A stretch of DNA of 64,000 bases from CAZJFH01 sp964545205 (lineage in GTDB: Bacteria; Pseudomonadota; Alphaproteobacteria; Rhodospirillales; Magnetospirillaceae): assembly GCA_964545205.1 (NCBI GenBank), contig CAZJFH010000008.1, positions 1 through 64,000 of the forward strand, written 5' to 3'. A model generated the notes under the pieces. It was not told the origin of the DNA. It did not search any database and saw only the letters and a list, made by a program, of their open reading frames with translations. Position numbers and translations under genes: made by a program. Shown in pieces: positions 42,619-50,907 of the stretch; the first letter of the stretch is position 1; the number at the start of each line of letters is the position of its first letter.

Positions 42619-43038
42619 CTAGCGCAGCACGTTGTGGATCAGATAGCTGGCGATGTCGGCCGGCTTGGGCTTGGCGGCCTTGGCCAGTTCGGACGCGGAG
42701 GCGAACACCGCCTTGGCCAGCAGGTGGTTCTCGACGTTGGTCAGCTTGACCTTGACGATGCCTCTGGCGCCCCTCAGCCGCGGATACAGCCCCGGGTCGA
42801 CCATCTTCTCCTTGCGGCCCAGCCTTTCGAGCGCCGCGTCTTCGGTCAGGTCGTCCGGCGCCGGCTCGGCCTTCATCAGCTTCCAGTCGGTTTCGCCGCA
42901 ATGGCTCTCCTCGGCCAGCGCCTTGACCGCCGCTTCCGCATCGTCGGCGACGCCGACCTTGAACACGAACTTGCCCAGGCCGACATCCGAGCCCCATTTG
43001 GTCAGGCCGGCGCTGCGCGCGACATAGACGCTCTTCAT
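42619..43038 (-). CDS. Hypothetical protein
   Basis: Encodes 139 residues; no family recognised. It is soluble, Lys/Ala-rich, with the start MKSVYVARSAGLTKWGSDVGLGKFVFKVGV looking like beta strands and the end helical (KPKPADIASYLIHNVLR). Convergent with soxV. Its start overlaps the stop of the small Cys-rich frame upstream (ATGA). Codon bias supports coding. There is no signal peptide. Confidence 0.65.
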   Translation of the reverse strand: MKSVYVARSAGLTKWGSDVGLGKFVFKVGVADDAEAAVKALAEESHCGETDWKLMKAEPAPDDLTEDAALERLGRKEKMVDPGLYPRLRGARGIVKVKLTNVENHLLAKAVFASASELAKAAKPKPADIASYLIHNVLR

Positions 43039-43196
43039 GCGTTCTCTTCCCCATTGTCCTGCGGCGCCGGCGCCCGCTCGCGGCCGCGTTGCGGCCCGGC
43101 CCGCAACGCGCAGCGGGTGCAGCCGCCGGCGGCATGGCGGCGGCAGCGCGGCCGGACGCTACAGGCGAAGTCGGCTTCGGCGGCGGCATCGTTCAT
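43035..43196 (-). CDS. Small Cys-rich hypothetical protein
   Basis: A 53-residue frame starting at the ATG at 43196. Four Cys are spaced C-x5-C-x7-C-x2-C within FACSVRPRCRRHAAGGCTRC, followed by an Arg-rich tail, as in a small zinc-binding or nucleic-acid-binding protein. Its stop overlaps the start of the next gene by ATGA, which supports translation. The ribosome binding site is weak. It could be a leader peptide or a chance frame. Confidence 0.4.
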   Translation of the reverse strand: MNDAAAEADFACSVRPRCRRHAAGGCTRCALRAGPQRGRERAPAPQDNGEENA

Positions 43197-43327
43197 GGCG
43201 GCGAGAATACCACCTCCCGCATCACGCTCATACCGGCGTATGGCGGACGCATCCCTCCGATCGGTGGTCTTACCGCGACGGCCGAGGCGGCCCATGTCTG
43301 CGTGAGGACAGACTCGCGGAGGTCGCC

Positions 43328-43624
43328 ATGGACCACGATCCGTGCCTCAGTTTCCACCTGCACAACCTCGACCTGGAGGTGCCCAAGGCGCTGGTGGACG
43401 CCTACCGCCCGAGCGTCGCCGCCACGCGCCCGAACGTCGCGCGGGTGCGCGAGCAGCTCGACGCCGAACTGATCGAGGCGTTCGGCAAGCTCGCCCCCGA
43501 CGCCGAGGACATCGAGGTCCTCGACGCCGAGAGCGCCGCCGCCATCAACCGCCTGGTCGTGGTCATGCTGGCGATGGGCGAGACCGCGCATCCGGCGATC
43601 GGCCAGTCGCGCATGCTGCACTGA
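43328..43624 (+). CDS. Hypothetical protein
   Basis: Encodes 98 residues, acidic and probably helical (VPKALVDAYRPSVAATRPNV, then REQLDAELIEAFGKLAPDAEDIEVL). The opening MDHDPCLSFHLHNLDLEVP is rich in His. No family recognised. A GGAGG sequence lies 6 bases before the ATG at 43328. Convergent with the next gene, with a 2-bp gap. Confidence 0.6.
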   Translation: MDHDPCLSFHLHNLDLEVPKALVDAYRPSVAATRPNVARVREQLDAELIEAFGKLAPDAEDIEVLDAESAAAINRLVVVMLAMGETAHPAIGQSRMLH

Positions 43625-43626
43625 GA

Positions 43627-43974
43627 TCAGTCGCGCCGGCGCCACCGGCGCAGCAGCTTGCGCCAGCGGCGCTCGCCGCCGACCACCGCCGCCGCCGTCG
43701 GCCGCCTGAGCACCGCGATGTCGAGCGCCAGCAGCAGAATCCCCAGCGGCAGCATCCACACCCCCAGCCCAGGCAGCACCGCCAGGAATCCGCCGGCGAT
43801 CAGGCCGAGCGCCACCGGGATGCGCACCCAGCTCGCCGACGGCCTGCGCATCTGCGCCACCCAGCCGGCGAGCCTGGCCGGCAGCCAGCCCTCGAGCCGC
43901 GCGAATCGACGGTGGATGATGCGCTTCGCCTTCGCCTGGGGATGGTCGTCGCTGTCGCGGCGGGGGTGGGTCAT
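43627..43974 (-). CDS. Small transmembrane protein, PGPGW-like
   Basis: Encodes 115 residues. A basic N-terminal half (KAKRIIHRRFARLEGWLPARLAGW) is followed by two close membrane helices around PVALGLIAGGFLAVLPGLGVWMLPLGILLLALDIAVL (about residues 57-93) and an Arg/Trp-rich tail (WRKLLRRWRRRD). The PGLGVWMLPLG turn resembles PGPGW-type small membrane proteins. The ATG at 43974 (MTHPRRDSDD) was chosen as the start of the conserved-looking part. The function is unknown. Confidence 0.65.
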   Translation of the reverse strand: MTHPRRDSDDHPQAKAKRIIHRRFARLEGWLPARLAGWVAQMRRPSASWVRIPVALGLIAGGFLAVLPGLGVWMLPLGILLLALDIAVLRRPTAAAVVGGERRWRKLLRRWRRRD

Positions 43975-44177
43975 CGCAACGCAGGTCGTCACGACGGGCA
44001 CGCCGCGCAATGCCGCGGCGCCTACCCCTGCCGTACAGGTTGCCCCGGCCCGCCGGCGCCAATATGTCCGGCAGCGGTTCAGGCCCGACGGGGTATGGAC
44101 CCCGGGCGCGATGCGCGGCATCCTGCGGTCGTGACCATGACGCATTCCATTCCTCCAGGATCCGGCGACCGCTGAGC

Positions 44178-44633
44178 ATGGCGAAGAAGACGACCCCGGC
44201 CCGGAAAGCGGACGGCGGCAAGAAGAAAGCCTTTCAGGTCGGCGCCCTGCCCTTCGCCCGCACCCCGCATGGCCTCAAGGTCCTGCTGGTGACCTCGCGC
44301 GACACCGGCAAGTGGATCATCCCCAAGGGCTGGGCCGAGAAGAAGCGCAAGCCGTGGCAGGTCGCGGCGTCCGAGGCCTTCGAGGAGGCCGGCGTCGTCG
44401 GCGAGATCGACACCGCGGCGGCGGCCAGCTTCACCTATCGCAAGGGGACGGGCGGCGGCGGCATCCTCGATTGCGAGATGAAGGTCTACCTGCTCGAGGT
44501 GCGCGAGGAACTGGCCGACTGGCCCGAGAAGGGACAGCGCGAGCGGCGCTGGGTCAGCCCGTCGGAGGCCGCGATGCTGGTCTCCGACGCCGGCATGGTC
44601 GACCTGCTGCTGCGCATGGCGGCGCCGGTCTGA
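44178..44633 (+). CDS. NUDIX hydrolase, diphosphoinositol-polyphosphate-hydrolase-like
   Basis: A 151-residue NUDIX protein. The Nudix box is GWAEKKRKPWQVAASEAFEEAGV, with the family spacing, preceded by TGKWIIPKG, which resembles the diphosphoinositol polyphosphate phosphohydrolase group (substrates include diadenosine polyphosphates). In the box the usual RE pair is SE, so the first Glu position is kept but Arg is not. The stop overlaps the start of the next gene (TGATG). The N-terminal 20 residues are Lys-rich. Confidence 0.82.
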   Translation: MAKKTTPARKADGGKKKAFQVGALPFARTPHGLKVLLVTSRDTGKWIIPKGWAEKKRKPWQVAASEAFEEAGVVGEIDTAAAASFTYRKGTGGGGILDCEMKVYLLEVREELADWPEKGQRERRWVSPSEAAMLVSDAGMVDLLLRMAAPV

Positions 44634-45670
44634 TGGACCCGCTGACCCAAGCCGCGCTGGGCGCGACGGTGGGGCTGGCGGGATTCCGCCGCAGCCTCGG
44701 CCGCCGGGCGATCGCCGCCGGCGCGGCCGTCGCCCTGCTGCCCGACGCCGACGTGGTCGCCGGCTGGATCGGCGGCCCGTTCGCGAACTGGCTCTACCAC
44801 CGCGGCCTGACGCACTCGGTGTTCTTCGGCATCGTCGCCGGGCCGCCGCTCGGCTGGGTTCTGTGGCGGCTGGACGGCTGGTGGCGGGCGCGCCGCGGCG
44901 AGCCGCCGGCGGCGGCGGCGGCATGGATCGGGCTCGCCGCGGCGGCGCTGCTGACCCATCCGCTGATCGACCTCGTCACCCATTACGGCACCCAGATGCT
45001 GGCGCCGTTCTCGGACCATCGCTTCGCGGTTCCGGCGATGCCGGTCATAGACCCGGTGTTCACGCTGATTCTGCTGGCGGCGGTGGCGGTCGGCGTCGCG
45101 GCGCGGCGGCGGATCGCGCTGGCGCGCGGCGTCGGCTGGGCGGCGCTGGCGGCGTGCTGGGCCTATGTCCTGTTCGCCTGGAGCATCAACGACCGCGTCG
45201 CCGACGAGGCCCGGCGCCAACTCGCCGCCGAGGGCCGGCCGGCGGCCCGGGTGGCGGCCTATCCGACGATCTTCCAGCCCTATCTGCGCCGAATCGTCGC
45301 CCACGACGACGGCGAGGTGCTGATCGGCTTCCACTCGGTGCTGGCGCCGGCGAGGATCGACTGGCTGCGCCTGCGCCCCGATTCGGGCCCGGCGGTCGCC
45401 GCCGCCGCGGCGACGCCCGAGGCCGCGATCTTCGCCTGGTTCGCCGACGGCCAGTTGCTGTGGCAGGTGGAGAACGGCCCCGGCCGGCCGGTGGTCCAGG
45501 CCACCGACCTGCGCTACGGCTTTCCCGACGGCAGCGAGACCGGCTTGTGGGGCATCCGCGCCCCCCTTGGCCCCGACGACCGCCCCACCGCCCCGCCCAG
45601 CGTCTTCAGCGCCCGCCCGGCGCCCAGCCCTGACCGCCTGAAACGGCTGTGGGAGCTGGTGTTCGGCTGA
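44633..45670 (+). CDS. YdjM-family membrane-bound metal-dependent hydrolase
   Basis: A 345-residue membrane protein of the YdjM (PF04307) family. The family motifs are LPDADVV near residue 40, HRGLTHSVFFG near residue 58 and HPLIDLVTHYGTQML near residue 105, supplying His and Asp metal ligands on or near the membrane. Four to five hydrophobic segments lie in the first 190 residues; the C-terminal 150 residues are soluble. The physiological substrate is unknown. It is translationally coupled to the NUDIX gene and is the last gene before the tRNA. Confidence 0.82.
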   Translation: MDPLTQAALGATVGLAGFRRSLGRRAIAAGAAVALLPDADVVAGWIGGPFANWLYHRGLTHSVFFGIVAGPPLGWVLWRLDGWWRARRGEPPAAAAAWIGLAAAALLTHPLIDLVTHYGTQMLAPFSDHRFAVPAMPVIDPVFTLILLAAVAVGVAARRRIALARGVGWAALAACWAYVLFAWSINDRVADEARRQLAAEGRPAARVAAYPTIFQPYLRRIVAHDDGEVLIGFHSVLAPARIDWLRLRPDSGPAVAAAAATPEAAIFAWFADGQLLWQVENGPGRPVVQATDLRYGFPDGSETGLWGIRAPLGPDDRPTAPPSVFSARPAPSPDRLKRLWELVFG

Positions 45671-45706
45671 GTCGCGCCGATCGCGCCGCCAACGGACATT
45701 TCCCGC

Positions 45707-45735
45707 TTGACCCCCGCCGAACCTGTTGGTATCTA
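45707..45735 (+). promoter_or_regulatory. Candidate promoter of tRNA-Lys
   Basis: TTGACC (45707-45712) and TATCTA (45730-45735) are 17 bp apart and end about 60 bp before the tRNA. The -35 box matches five of six consensus bases. Confidence 0.5.
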
Positions 45736-45796
45736 ACCGGCCTCCCGCGCGATCACCGGCCACGGACGTCGCGGAAGCCGAAGAGAACACCCCTTC

Positions 45797-45873
<77 letters not shown>

Positions 45874-45902
45874 ATTTTCCCTTGGATTGCAAGGGCTTGC
45901 AG

Positions 45903-45935
45903 GAAGGCTGGTGTCCCCGGACGCCAGCCTTCTTT
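45903..45935 (+). terminator. Terminator-like hairpin supplied by the element behind tRNA-Lys
   Basis: GAAGGCTGG (45903-45911) pairs with CCAGCCTTC (45924-45932), loop 12 nt, followed by TTT. It lies 31 bp after the tRNA and would end its transcript, replacing the chromosomal terminator displaced to 54933-54968. Confidence 0.65.
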
Positions 45936-45960
45936 GCGTTCGGGACACCAATGGGACACC
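45910..45960. promoter_or_regulatory. Left cassette of putative integrase arm sites
   Basis: GGTGTCCC at 45910-45917, then GGGACACC at 45942-45949 and 45953-45960. The last two are 11 bp apart, about one helical turn. The same three motifs, in the same order and nearly the same spacing, occur at 54701-54750. Integrase or excisionase arm binding is the likely role, by analogy with other tRNA-specific tyrosine integrases. Confidence 0.6.
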
Positions 45961-46186
45961 TTGGCGTCAAGATGCCCCCGCCGCAATCCGGGGGAGCTTA
46001 TCCCTCCTATGGACACGGCACGATAGGTCCGGCACTATGCGATTCACCGTCTTATACCGGCCGCTTTATGAAATGACCTGCGATAGCCAGGGGTAAGCGG
46101 AGACCGCTCAAATAATGAGTCGATGCATCCTCAGTTAGGGTGCTCATGTAGAATTGCGGCAGGCCTCATTCAGGAGGGAAAGTGTC

Positions 46187-46618
46187 ATGTGTTCACTGAG
46201 AGTTTTTCCGAAAATAATCGCAATAAGTTTTCTGCTAGTAGTGTCTGCCTGTGGAGATAATCCGGCCAGTGATTCTCTGGCGGAGTTGGAGTTGATTTAT
46301 ATAAATTCTGGTATTTATGATCCTGTCGCCTGTGACAAAGAAGAAGTGGAGGGCGATTGGTTCATTTTCTGTCATGCTGTTGGAAGCGGCCAGGGTGGGC
46401 TTTTCCGTGTTGATTCAAGTGCCAGTGAGGAAAAGCGACAGGTTTTGCAAACAGTGAACGGAAAGGCCCGGCAACACCTTGGAGCTGCCGGTATTGACCT
46501 GCAGTGCGGTGATGGCAGCCAGCCACAGGCTGTTCCCGCCAAGCTGGTTGACGGCGTAATAGTATTTGCCTGCTCAAATGGAACGCACGATATCCCTAGC
46601 ATTTTGAAAATGTTTTGA
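46187..46618 (+). CDS. Putative lipoprotein, unknown function (element cargo)
   Basis: A 143-residue protein with a lipoprotein signal (MCSLRVFPKIIAISFLLVVSACGDN; lipobox VSAC). Five further Cys residues are spread through the mature part, perhaps as disulfides. No family recognised. AGGAGGG lies before the ATG at 46187. The codons are A/T-richer than in chromosomal genes of this window, a sign of recent transfer. It is followed by the PH/SHOCT gene after 27 bp, possibly as one unit. Confidence 0.7.
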   Translation: MCSLRVFPKIIAISFLLVVSACGDNPASDSLAELELIYINSGIYDPVACDKEEVEGDWFIFCHAVGSGQGGLFRVDSSASEEKRQVLQTVNGKARQHLGAAGIDLQCGDGSQPQAVPAKLVDGVIVFACSNGTHDIPSILKMF

Positions 46619-46645
46619 GCTTTCGACATTCAGGGGAGGGGAGAT

Positions 46646-47185
46646 ATGCCGTCGCATGACGAAGTAATGGAACAGATCAAGTCCCTGGACTCAGCCTCTC
46701 AGTTTCTTGGGAAGAAGGAAATAAAGGAGCTTCCTTCGATTCTATGGCATGACGAGGTTATAAAGGAGGTGGCTCAGGGGATGTACGACAACTCCATGGG
46801 CCTCATTGTTGCGACGGACCGGCGAGTTATATTTGTCGACAAGGGATTTTTCGGCGGCCTCAAGGTTGAGGATTTTGCATACGACAAGATTAGCTCGATC
46901 CAGTATGAAACCGGGATTCTCACGGGGTCGATTACCATTTTCACGTCCTCGAACAAGGCCAAGATAACGCAGGTCGAAAAGGACCGGGTCCGAAACCTCG
47001 CCGAAGCGGTACGGCACCGTATCAGCGGAAACCAGCCGGCACAGGTCCCGCAGTCTCAAGCCGCCCCGGCGGCCGACGGAGGCGACCGGATCGCGGCGTT
47101 GGAACGCCTCGCAAAACTCAAGGAACAGGGCATCCTTGACGACGCGGAGTTCAAGGCGGAGAAGGCCAAGATCCTCGGCTCTTAA
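46646..47185 (+). CDS. PH-like (YokE-type) plus SHOCT domain protein (element cargo)
   Basis: A 179-residue protein. A bacterial PH-like domain covers about residues 30-125, with GLIVATDRRVIFVDKGFFGG and the strand ISSIQYETGILTGSITIFTS. After a Pro/Ala/Gln linker, a SHOCT motif ends the protein (IAALERLAKLKEQGILDDAE, then FKAEKAKIL). SHOCT tails mediate oligomerisation or binding in many otherwise unrelated proteins. GGGGAGGGGAG precedes the ATG. The role is unknown; membrane or protein interaction is plausible. Confidence 0.8.
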   Translation: MPSHDEVMEQIKSLDSASQFLGKKEIKELPSILWHDEVIKEVAQGMYDNSMGLIVATDRRVIFVDKGFFGGLKVEDFAYDKISSIQYETGILTGSITIFTSSNKAKITQVEKDRVRNLAEAVRHRISGNQPAQVPQSQAAPAADGGDRIAALERLAKLKEQGILDDAEFKAEKAKILGS

Positions 47186-47232
47186 CCTATTCCGCCCCTA
47201 GTCGCTTATGCTCACTCGCAGGTAGGACCCCC

Positions 47233-48099
47233 ATGCAATCTGTAATCATCCTTCTGGCCTCGGTGGCGTTCCTGGTGTCGCTGGTCGCCGTCGTTCGACC
47301 CTTGCCCCGAATCGGCTTGCCTTCCCGGAAGCGTGCCGCAGGAGTGCTCGTTGCCTCGGTCATCGTGGCTGGCGTTGCCGCTCCGCCGACTGAGACCGAG
47401 GCGGAGCCCGCGGCTCAGAAGGTGGCGGCTGAACCGGCCGTTGCCCCTGAAGACAATCCCGCTCCCGCGCAGGAACCGGCCCGCGAGGTGCAGGTTGCCG
47501 AGGCTCCGAAACCTGCGGGGCTGTCCGATGATGCCAAGGAGATCGAGGCCCTCTACAACGAGCTTCAGGAGTTCAAGGACGACCCCGAGTTCCACGAGGT
47601 CGGCTTCGCGGTCTGCTGCCGGTTCAACGAGTGGAAGCGGAAGGTTGAGGATTTGCGTGACCGAACCGGCGTCGAGGTCCTTCAGGAAGTCGGCTTTGTG
47701 CCGGGCGACCTTCTGATGCTCGGGATGGACTACATGAGAAACAAGGGCCAGCCGACTTCATATTCGCGGGACATGGAAGCGACGATCGCGGCCGGACTGA
47801 AGCCTCAGCCCGAGCTTGGGCAAGGGCAGGGAGTAGTCGTGTCGGAAGACCGGGCATGCCGGAACCTTGACAGTTTCCGCCGATGGCAGGAGGCGATGCT
47901 TGCCGAGCGGTACGCGGAGGCCAGCGAGGCGATCACGGGTCCGGACTGCCCACGGCTGTACCCAAAGATGGTGGTCACTGGTCCTATGGCGACCGAGAAA
48001 GTCCGGTGGGGCAGTGACTCGGTCCGGACCTACCACCAGGTGAAGACCGAAGACGGCGTAACGCTGTGGGTCGGTGACGGACACGTGGAGTTTCAGTAG
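47233..48099 (+). CDS. Membrane-anchored hypothetical protein (element cargo)
   Basis: A 288-residue protein. Two hydrophobic segments at the N-terminus (residues 3-21 and 34-51) are followed by a Pro/Ala/Glu linker (about 52-95) and a soluble domain of about 190 residues. The latter contains three or four Cys and many charged residues (FAVCCRFNEWKRKVEDLRDR near 128). No family recognised. It is convergent with the relaxase gene, 3 bp apart. Base composition is nearer to that of the host than the two genes before it. Confidence 0.7.
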   Translation: MQSVIILLASVAFLVSLVAVVRPLPRIGLPSRKRAAGVLVASVIVAGVAAPPTETEAEPAAQKVAAEPAVAPEDNPAPAQEPAREVQVAEAPKPAGLSDDAKEIEALYNELQEFKDDPEFHEVGFAVCCRFNEWKRKVEDLRDRTGVEVLQEVGFVPGDLLMLGMDYMRNKGQPTSYSRDMEATIAAGLKPQPELGQGQGVVVSEDRACRNLDSFRRWQEAMLAERYAEASEAITGPDCPRLYPKMVVTGPMATEKVRWGSDSVRTYHQVKTEDGVTLWVGDGHVEFQ

Positions 48100-48102
48100 C
48101 CG

Positions 48103-49908
48103 TCACATCGTCGGGGCTGGTGAGGCGGGTTCAGGGGTTGGATGCCGCCTCTTCGGCATGCGGACCTTTGCCGCCTGCAGCCGCTTTCGTTCTTTAAGCT
48201 CCTGCTGCTTCTGCTGCTCTTCGATCTGCTGTTTCCACTGTTGCCCAGCATCTAGCAGTGCCGGACGGTAGCCGGTTCTGGCGGCGGCAATGGCGGCTCT
48301 GTCGCCCGCTTCGATCGCTTCCGCCGCGGCCGTCAGTTTCTTGGCACGGTCCAGGACCGCCGTATTGTCTCGCTTGTTGTCCATGGCTTCTCGGCGTGCG
48401 CTGGCGGCTTGAGATATGCTGGCTTCATTCAGGGCGTCTCTGGCGCCGGAATGCTCTGCCTTGGCCGCATCAAGTTGAGCCTGTAGCCGGGTTGCCTGCT
48501 GGCGCCAACGGCGGGTGCGACCGGTGATTGCCGCGAGGAAGCCGACAGGCTTCGATGCTCGGTGTTTCTCAATGGCTTTCTCGGCGTCCACCATTTTCCA
48601 GAAGGCCACCTCGGAAGCCTTTTTGAGCGGGCGTAGACGCCCCTTGAGAACGGCGTTGGCATCCTCGGGTCTGCCGGCACGGGAAGCGGCTTGAGAGGCT
48701 TCCTGGCGGATCCGGTGGGCAAGATCAGCGGGGGGCTCGGTCAACCGCTGAGCATTGTCCAGAAGGGCTTTCAGCCGGTCACGTCGACCGGCCGCGGAAA
48801 CGGCGGCATCCAACCTCAACGACGCGATGCGGTGAGCATCTTCTCGATCTCTGACAGCCTCATGTCTAGGTGCCGCTGAGCCAGTAGCACTCGCTCCAGG
48901 AGTTCGATGATCTGTTCTGTCGGGCTCGGGCCCTGGCTGTCGCCGGGGTCGGTCAGCATGTCGATGATGGTCTTTGTCCTGGTGTCCGTTAGCGTGCCCA
49001 CCTTCCAGATGAGTTCCCTGTCCGTGGACTTCTGGGGCTGGCTTTGCTGCTTTGTCGGGGCTGGCTTCCGGCTCGGCGTATGCGCTGGCAACTGGCTCAT
49101 TCGTTTCCTCCATCCTGCTGTTGGCTTCACGTTTCTTGACGCGGGCGAGGCGGTGCAGTGCCCCGACCTGCTGGCCCGCCTGGTCCATGACCAGCCAAGC
49201 CTTGTCGCCCTGCTGGACGGACAGCCCGGACTCCGCTAAGGCTGCCGAAAGTCCCTGTGGGCCGTCGCTTCGCTCCCATGCTCGGCGGACAGTGTCGCGC
49301 ACTTGGGCAAGGTCAACGCCCTTCCTCTTGGCAGTCTGGTGTGCGTCAGTGGTGAACGCCGAGTTGGGAAGGTCGCCTTCCCCAAGGTGCCGAAGTGCAG
49401 CCGCCTCAGTGTGTTTCCCTTCCTGCTGCAGAGCATAAATGACCGCTCGGTTGTGCCGGCCTTGGGTCAGGGGGTGCCCGAACTCCAGTTCGGCAAGCCG
49501 GGCAACCTTCTCGTTCCTGGCGCAACTGTTTCGGCATGTCATGACCCTGCCGGTTCCGGGATCGACTTCTGACACGAGCATGTGCCAATGCCGTTCGTAG
49601 CCACAGCCCTTGCGTGGCTTCTGGTGCTCAACCATCAGCCAGGGACGGTCGCCGGTCTCATACTCGGCCCGCCACATGGCGGCGATTTGCTCCGCCTGCT
49701 CGCGGGTGGTGGCTTCCTCGGGACTGATCGTGACGTGCCGGATGCCGTAGGTCGCACCCACCGCCCGCGCGTCATCGACCATGCTCTTGAGGTCATCCGG
49801 CGAGCCATGAAGGACTTCAATTGACTCGTTGTCGGCGCCAGCGAGCACGTGAGCACCGACCTTGCCGGAGCCGTCACATGCCCTGATGCGGGTCGCCTTG
49901 ACGATCAT
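48103..49908 (-). CDS. Relaxase/mobilization nuclease
   Basis: A 601-residue DNA-nicking enzyme for conjugal mobilization. The N-terminal relaxase domain has a three-His cluster, His95 with His107-x-His109 (YERHWHMLVSEVDPGTGR), like the metal site of MobA/VirD2-type relaxases. The catalytic Tyr is not certain; Tyr54 in ATYGIRHVTIS is one candidate. Residues 270-350 are a His/Arg/Pro-rich linker, and the rest is helical and highly charged. The ATG overlaps the stop of the accessory gene (ATGA). The candidate oriT lies just upstream of both. Confidence 0.85.
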   Translation of the reverse strand: MIVKATRIRACDGSGKVGAHVLAGADNESIEVLHGSPDDLKSMVDDARAVGATYGIRHVTISPEEATTREQAEQIAAMWRAEYETGDRPWLMVEHQKPRKGCGYERHWHMLVSEVDPGTGRVMTCRNSCARNEKVARLAELEFGHPLTQGRHNRAVIYALQQEGKHTEAAALRHLGEGDLPNSAFTTDAHQTAKRKGVDLAQVRDTVRRAWERSDGPQGLSAALAESGLSVQQGDKAWLVMDQAGQQVGALHRLARVKKREANSRMEETNEPVASAYAEPEASPDKAAKPAPEVHGQGTHLEGGHANGHQDKDHHRHADRPRRQPGPEPDRTDHRTPGASATGSAAPRHEAVRDREDAHRIASLRLDAAVSAAGRRDRLKALLDNAQRLTEPPADLAHRIRQEASQAASRAGRPEDANAVLKGRLRPLKKASEVAFWKMVDAEKAIEKHRASKPVGFLAAITGRTRRWRQQATRLQAQLDAAKAEHSGARDALNEASISQAASARREAMDNKRDNTAVLDRAKKLTAAAEAIEAGDRAAIAAARTGYRPALLDAGQQWKQQIEEQQKQQELKERKRLQAAKVRMPKRRHPTPEPASPAPTM

Positions 49909-50219
49909 TGACGGGCGTCCCTCAGTGCATCGGAGACAAGTCGCCGCATGTCCTCATAGGCTTCGAGTACCGCCTTGCCGTCGACCGGCCGGCCGTTGTG
50001 CATCGCCTCCGCCCACTGGTTGGCTGTCGACCCAAGGCGGTTGATCTCCTTTCGCAAGGCCGCGAGCTCCGCTACCGCCGTGGTGGTCTCGCCACGCCGA
50101 CGCATGTTGGCCGACTTGCGGATGTAGTCGGACAGGCTCTCGCCGCTATCCGCCGCGGCCTTCGCAAAGGTTGACTTCGCGGCGGTCGAAACACGGACCT
50201 TGATGAATGCGTCCCGCAT
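49905..50219 (-). CDS. MobC-like relaxosome accessory protein
   Basis: A 104-residue protein with an N-terminal ribbon-helix-helix-like part (IKVRVSTAAKSTFAKAAADS, then GESLSDYIRKSANMR) and a helical C-terminal part (LAALRKEINRLGSTANQWAEAMHNG) typical of MobC-type mobilization proteins, which melt or bind oriT. The ATG at 50219 was chosen because it begins the RHH strand. Its stop overlaps the relaxase start by 4 bp. Confidence 0.82.
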   Translation of the reverse strand: MRDAFIKVRVSTAAKSTFAKAAADSGESLSDYIRKSANMRRRGETTTAVAELAALRKEINRLGSTANQWAEAMHNGRPVDGKAVLEAYEDMRRLVSDALRDARQ

Positions 50220-50252
50220 GTTTGCCCCTTCCTGTTTCCTGGTCCGGGGTTC

Positions 50253-50333
50253 CACAGGGGCGGTAGCCCCTTGGCCAGCTTGCCCCTGTGTCCAAGCCCG
50301 AAGGGCGTCACCGCGAAGCAGTGTGGACACAGG
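50253..50333. other. Candidate origin of transfer (oriT)
   Basis: Two overlapping inverted repeats sit just upstream of the mobilization genes: CACAGGGGC (50253-50261) with GCCCCTGTG (50282-50290), and CCTGTGTCCA (50285-50294) with TGGACACAGG (50324-50333). All arms are perfect. The position beside the MobC/relaxase operon and the overlapping repeats fit an oriT. The nick site is not identified. Confidence 0.5.
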
Positions 50334-50483
50334 AGGCATGGCTGGCTTCCCCAGTTACTGAAGGGAATTAGAGGAGGCTATTTTGCAAGAGACAAATCAG
50401 AACTAATTACCGAGAAGTCACCGGTTGCAGAATCCTCGTATCGGGCCATTATGTTTAGTAGGTTTACATGGGGAGGGGCGACA

Positions 50484-50864
50484 GTGACTACTTCTATGAA
50501 AGATCTGGAATTGCTTGAGGCGGAAGCATGCGTTCTTCTTAATGCGGAAGTTCCGGCTCCCGTAAAGCGGCGTATGCTCCGGGACTTGCTGATGCGATAT
50601 GACGAGGTTCGGCGGGAACTGCAGGCTGCTGCTTGGGAGTATCAGCGGAGGCTTCGTAAGCGGCGGCGGCTTTCGAAGGCCGGCAGTTCGCTCATGGCCG
50701 AAGTTCTCTCTGGGCTTCAACTCGGTTTGCTTGCAGCGATGCCACTGCCAATGGTGTGCCAGCTGGTGGACCTGGTTTTGCTGCCGGCATCTCCTGCGGC
50801 GGAGTCAGAAATACGTATGAGAAGTGTGAAAAAGACTCCGCAGTCGCGGCCGGCCTTCCTTTGA
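50484..50864 (+). CDS. Hypothetical protein of the element
   Basis: A 126-residue protein, start GTG at 50484 with GGGAGGGG 7 bases before it; an ATG four codons later is an alternative. It is helical and very basic in the middle (RRLRKRRRLSKAG near residue 75), with a hydrophobic stretch after it (VLSGLQLGLLAAMPLPMVCQLVDLVLL). No family recognised. It is divergent from the mobilization operon, so a regulatory or plasmid-maintenance role is possible. Confidence 0.55.
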   Translation: MTTSMKDLELLEAEACVLLNAEVPAPVKRRMLRDLLMRYDEVRRELQAAAWEYQRRLRKRRRLSKAGSSLMAEVLSGLQLGLLAAMPLPMVCQLVDLVLLPASPAAESEIRMRSVKKTPQSRPAFL

Positions 50865-50878
50865 GCCTGAGCCCGGAG

Positions 50879-50907
50879 CAAAAAAATGACCGCCTGAAGC
50901 GGTCATT
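50879..50907 (-). terminator. Terminator inside the element
   Basis: AATGACCGC (50885-50893) pairs with GCGGTCATT (50899-50907) around a 5-nt loop. On the minus strand it is followed by about eight T residues. It would end transcription of the minus-strand genes at 51097-53202. Confidence 0.8.

Larger units (their letters stand above)
45874..46186. other. Left end of the element, non-coding
   Basis: A 313-bp stretch without a convincing gene. It contains a terminator-like hairpin after the tRNA (45903-45934) and one GGTGTCCC plus two GGGACACC motifs (45910-45960). The remainder, about 45965-46186, holds the presumed promoter of the lipoprotein gene and nothing else that I recognise. Confidence 0.55.
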
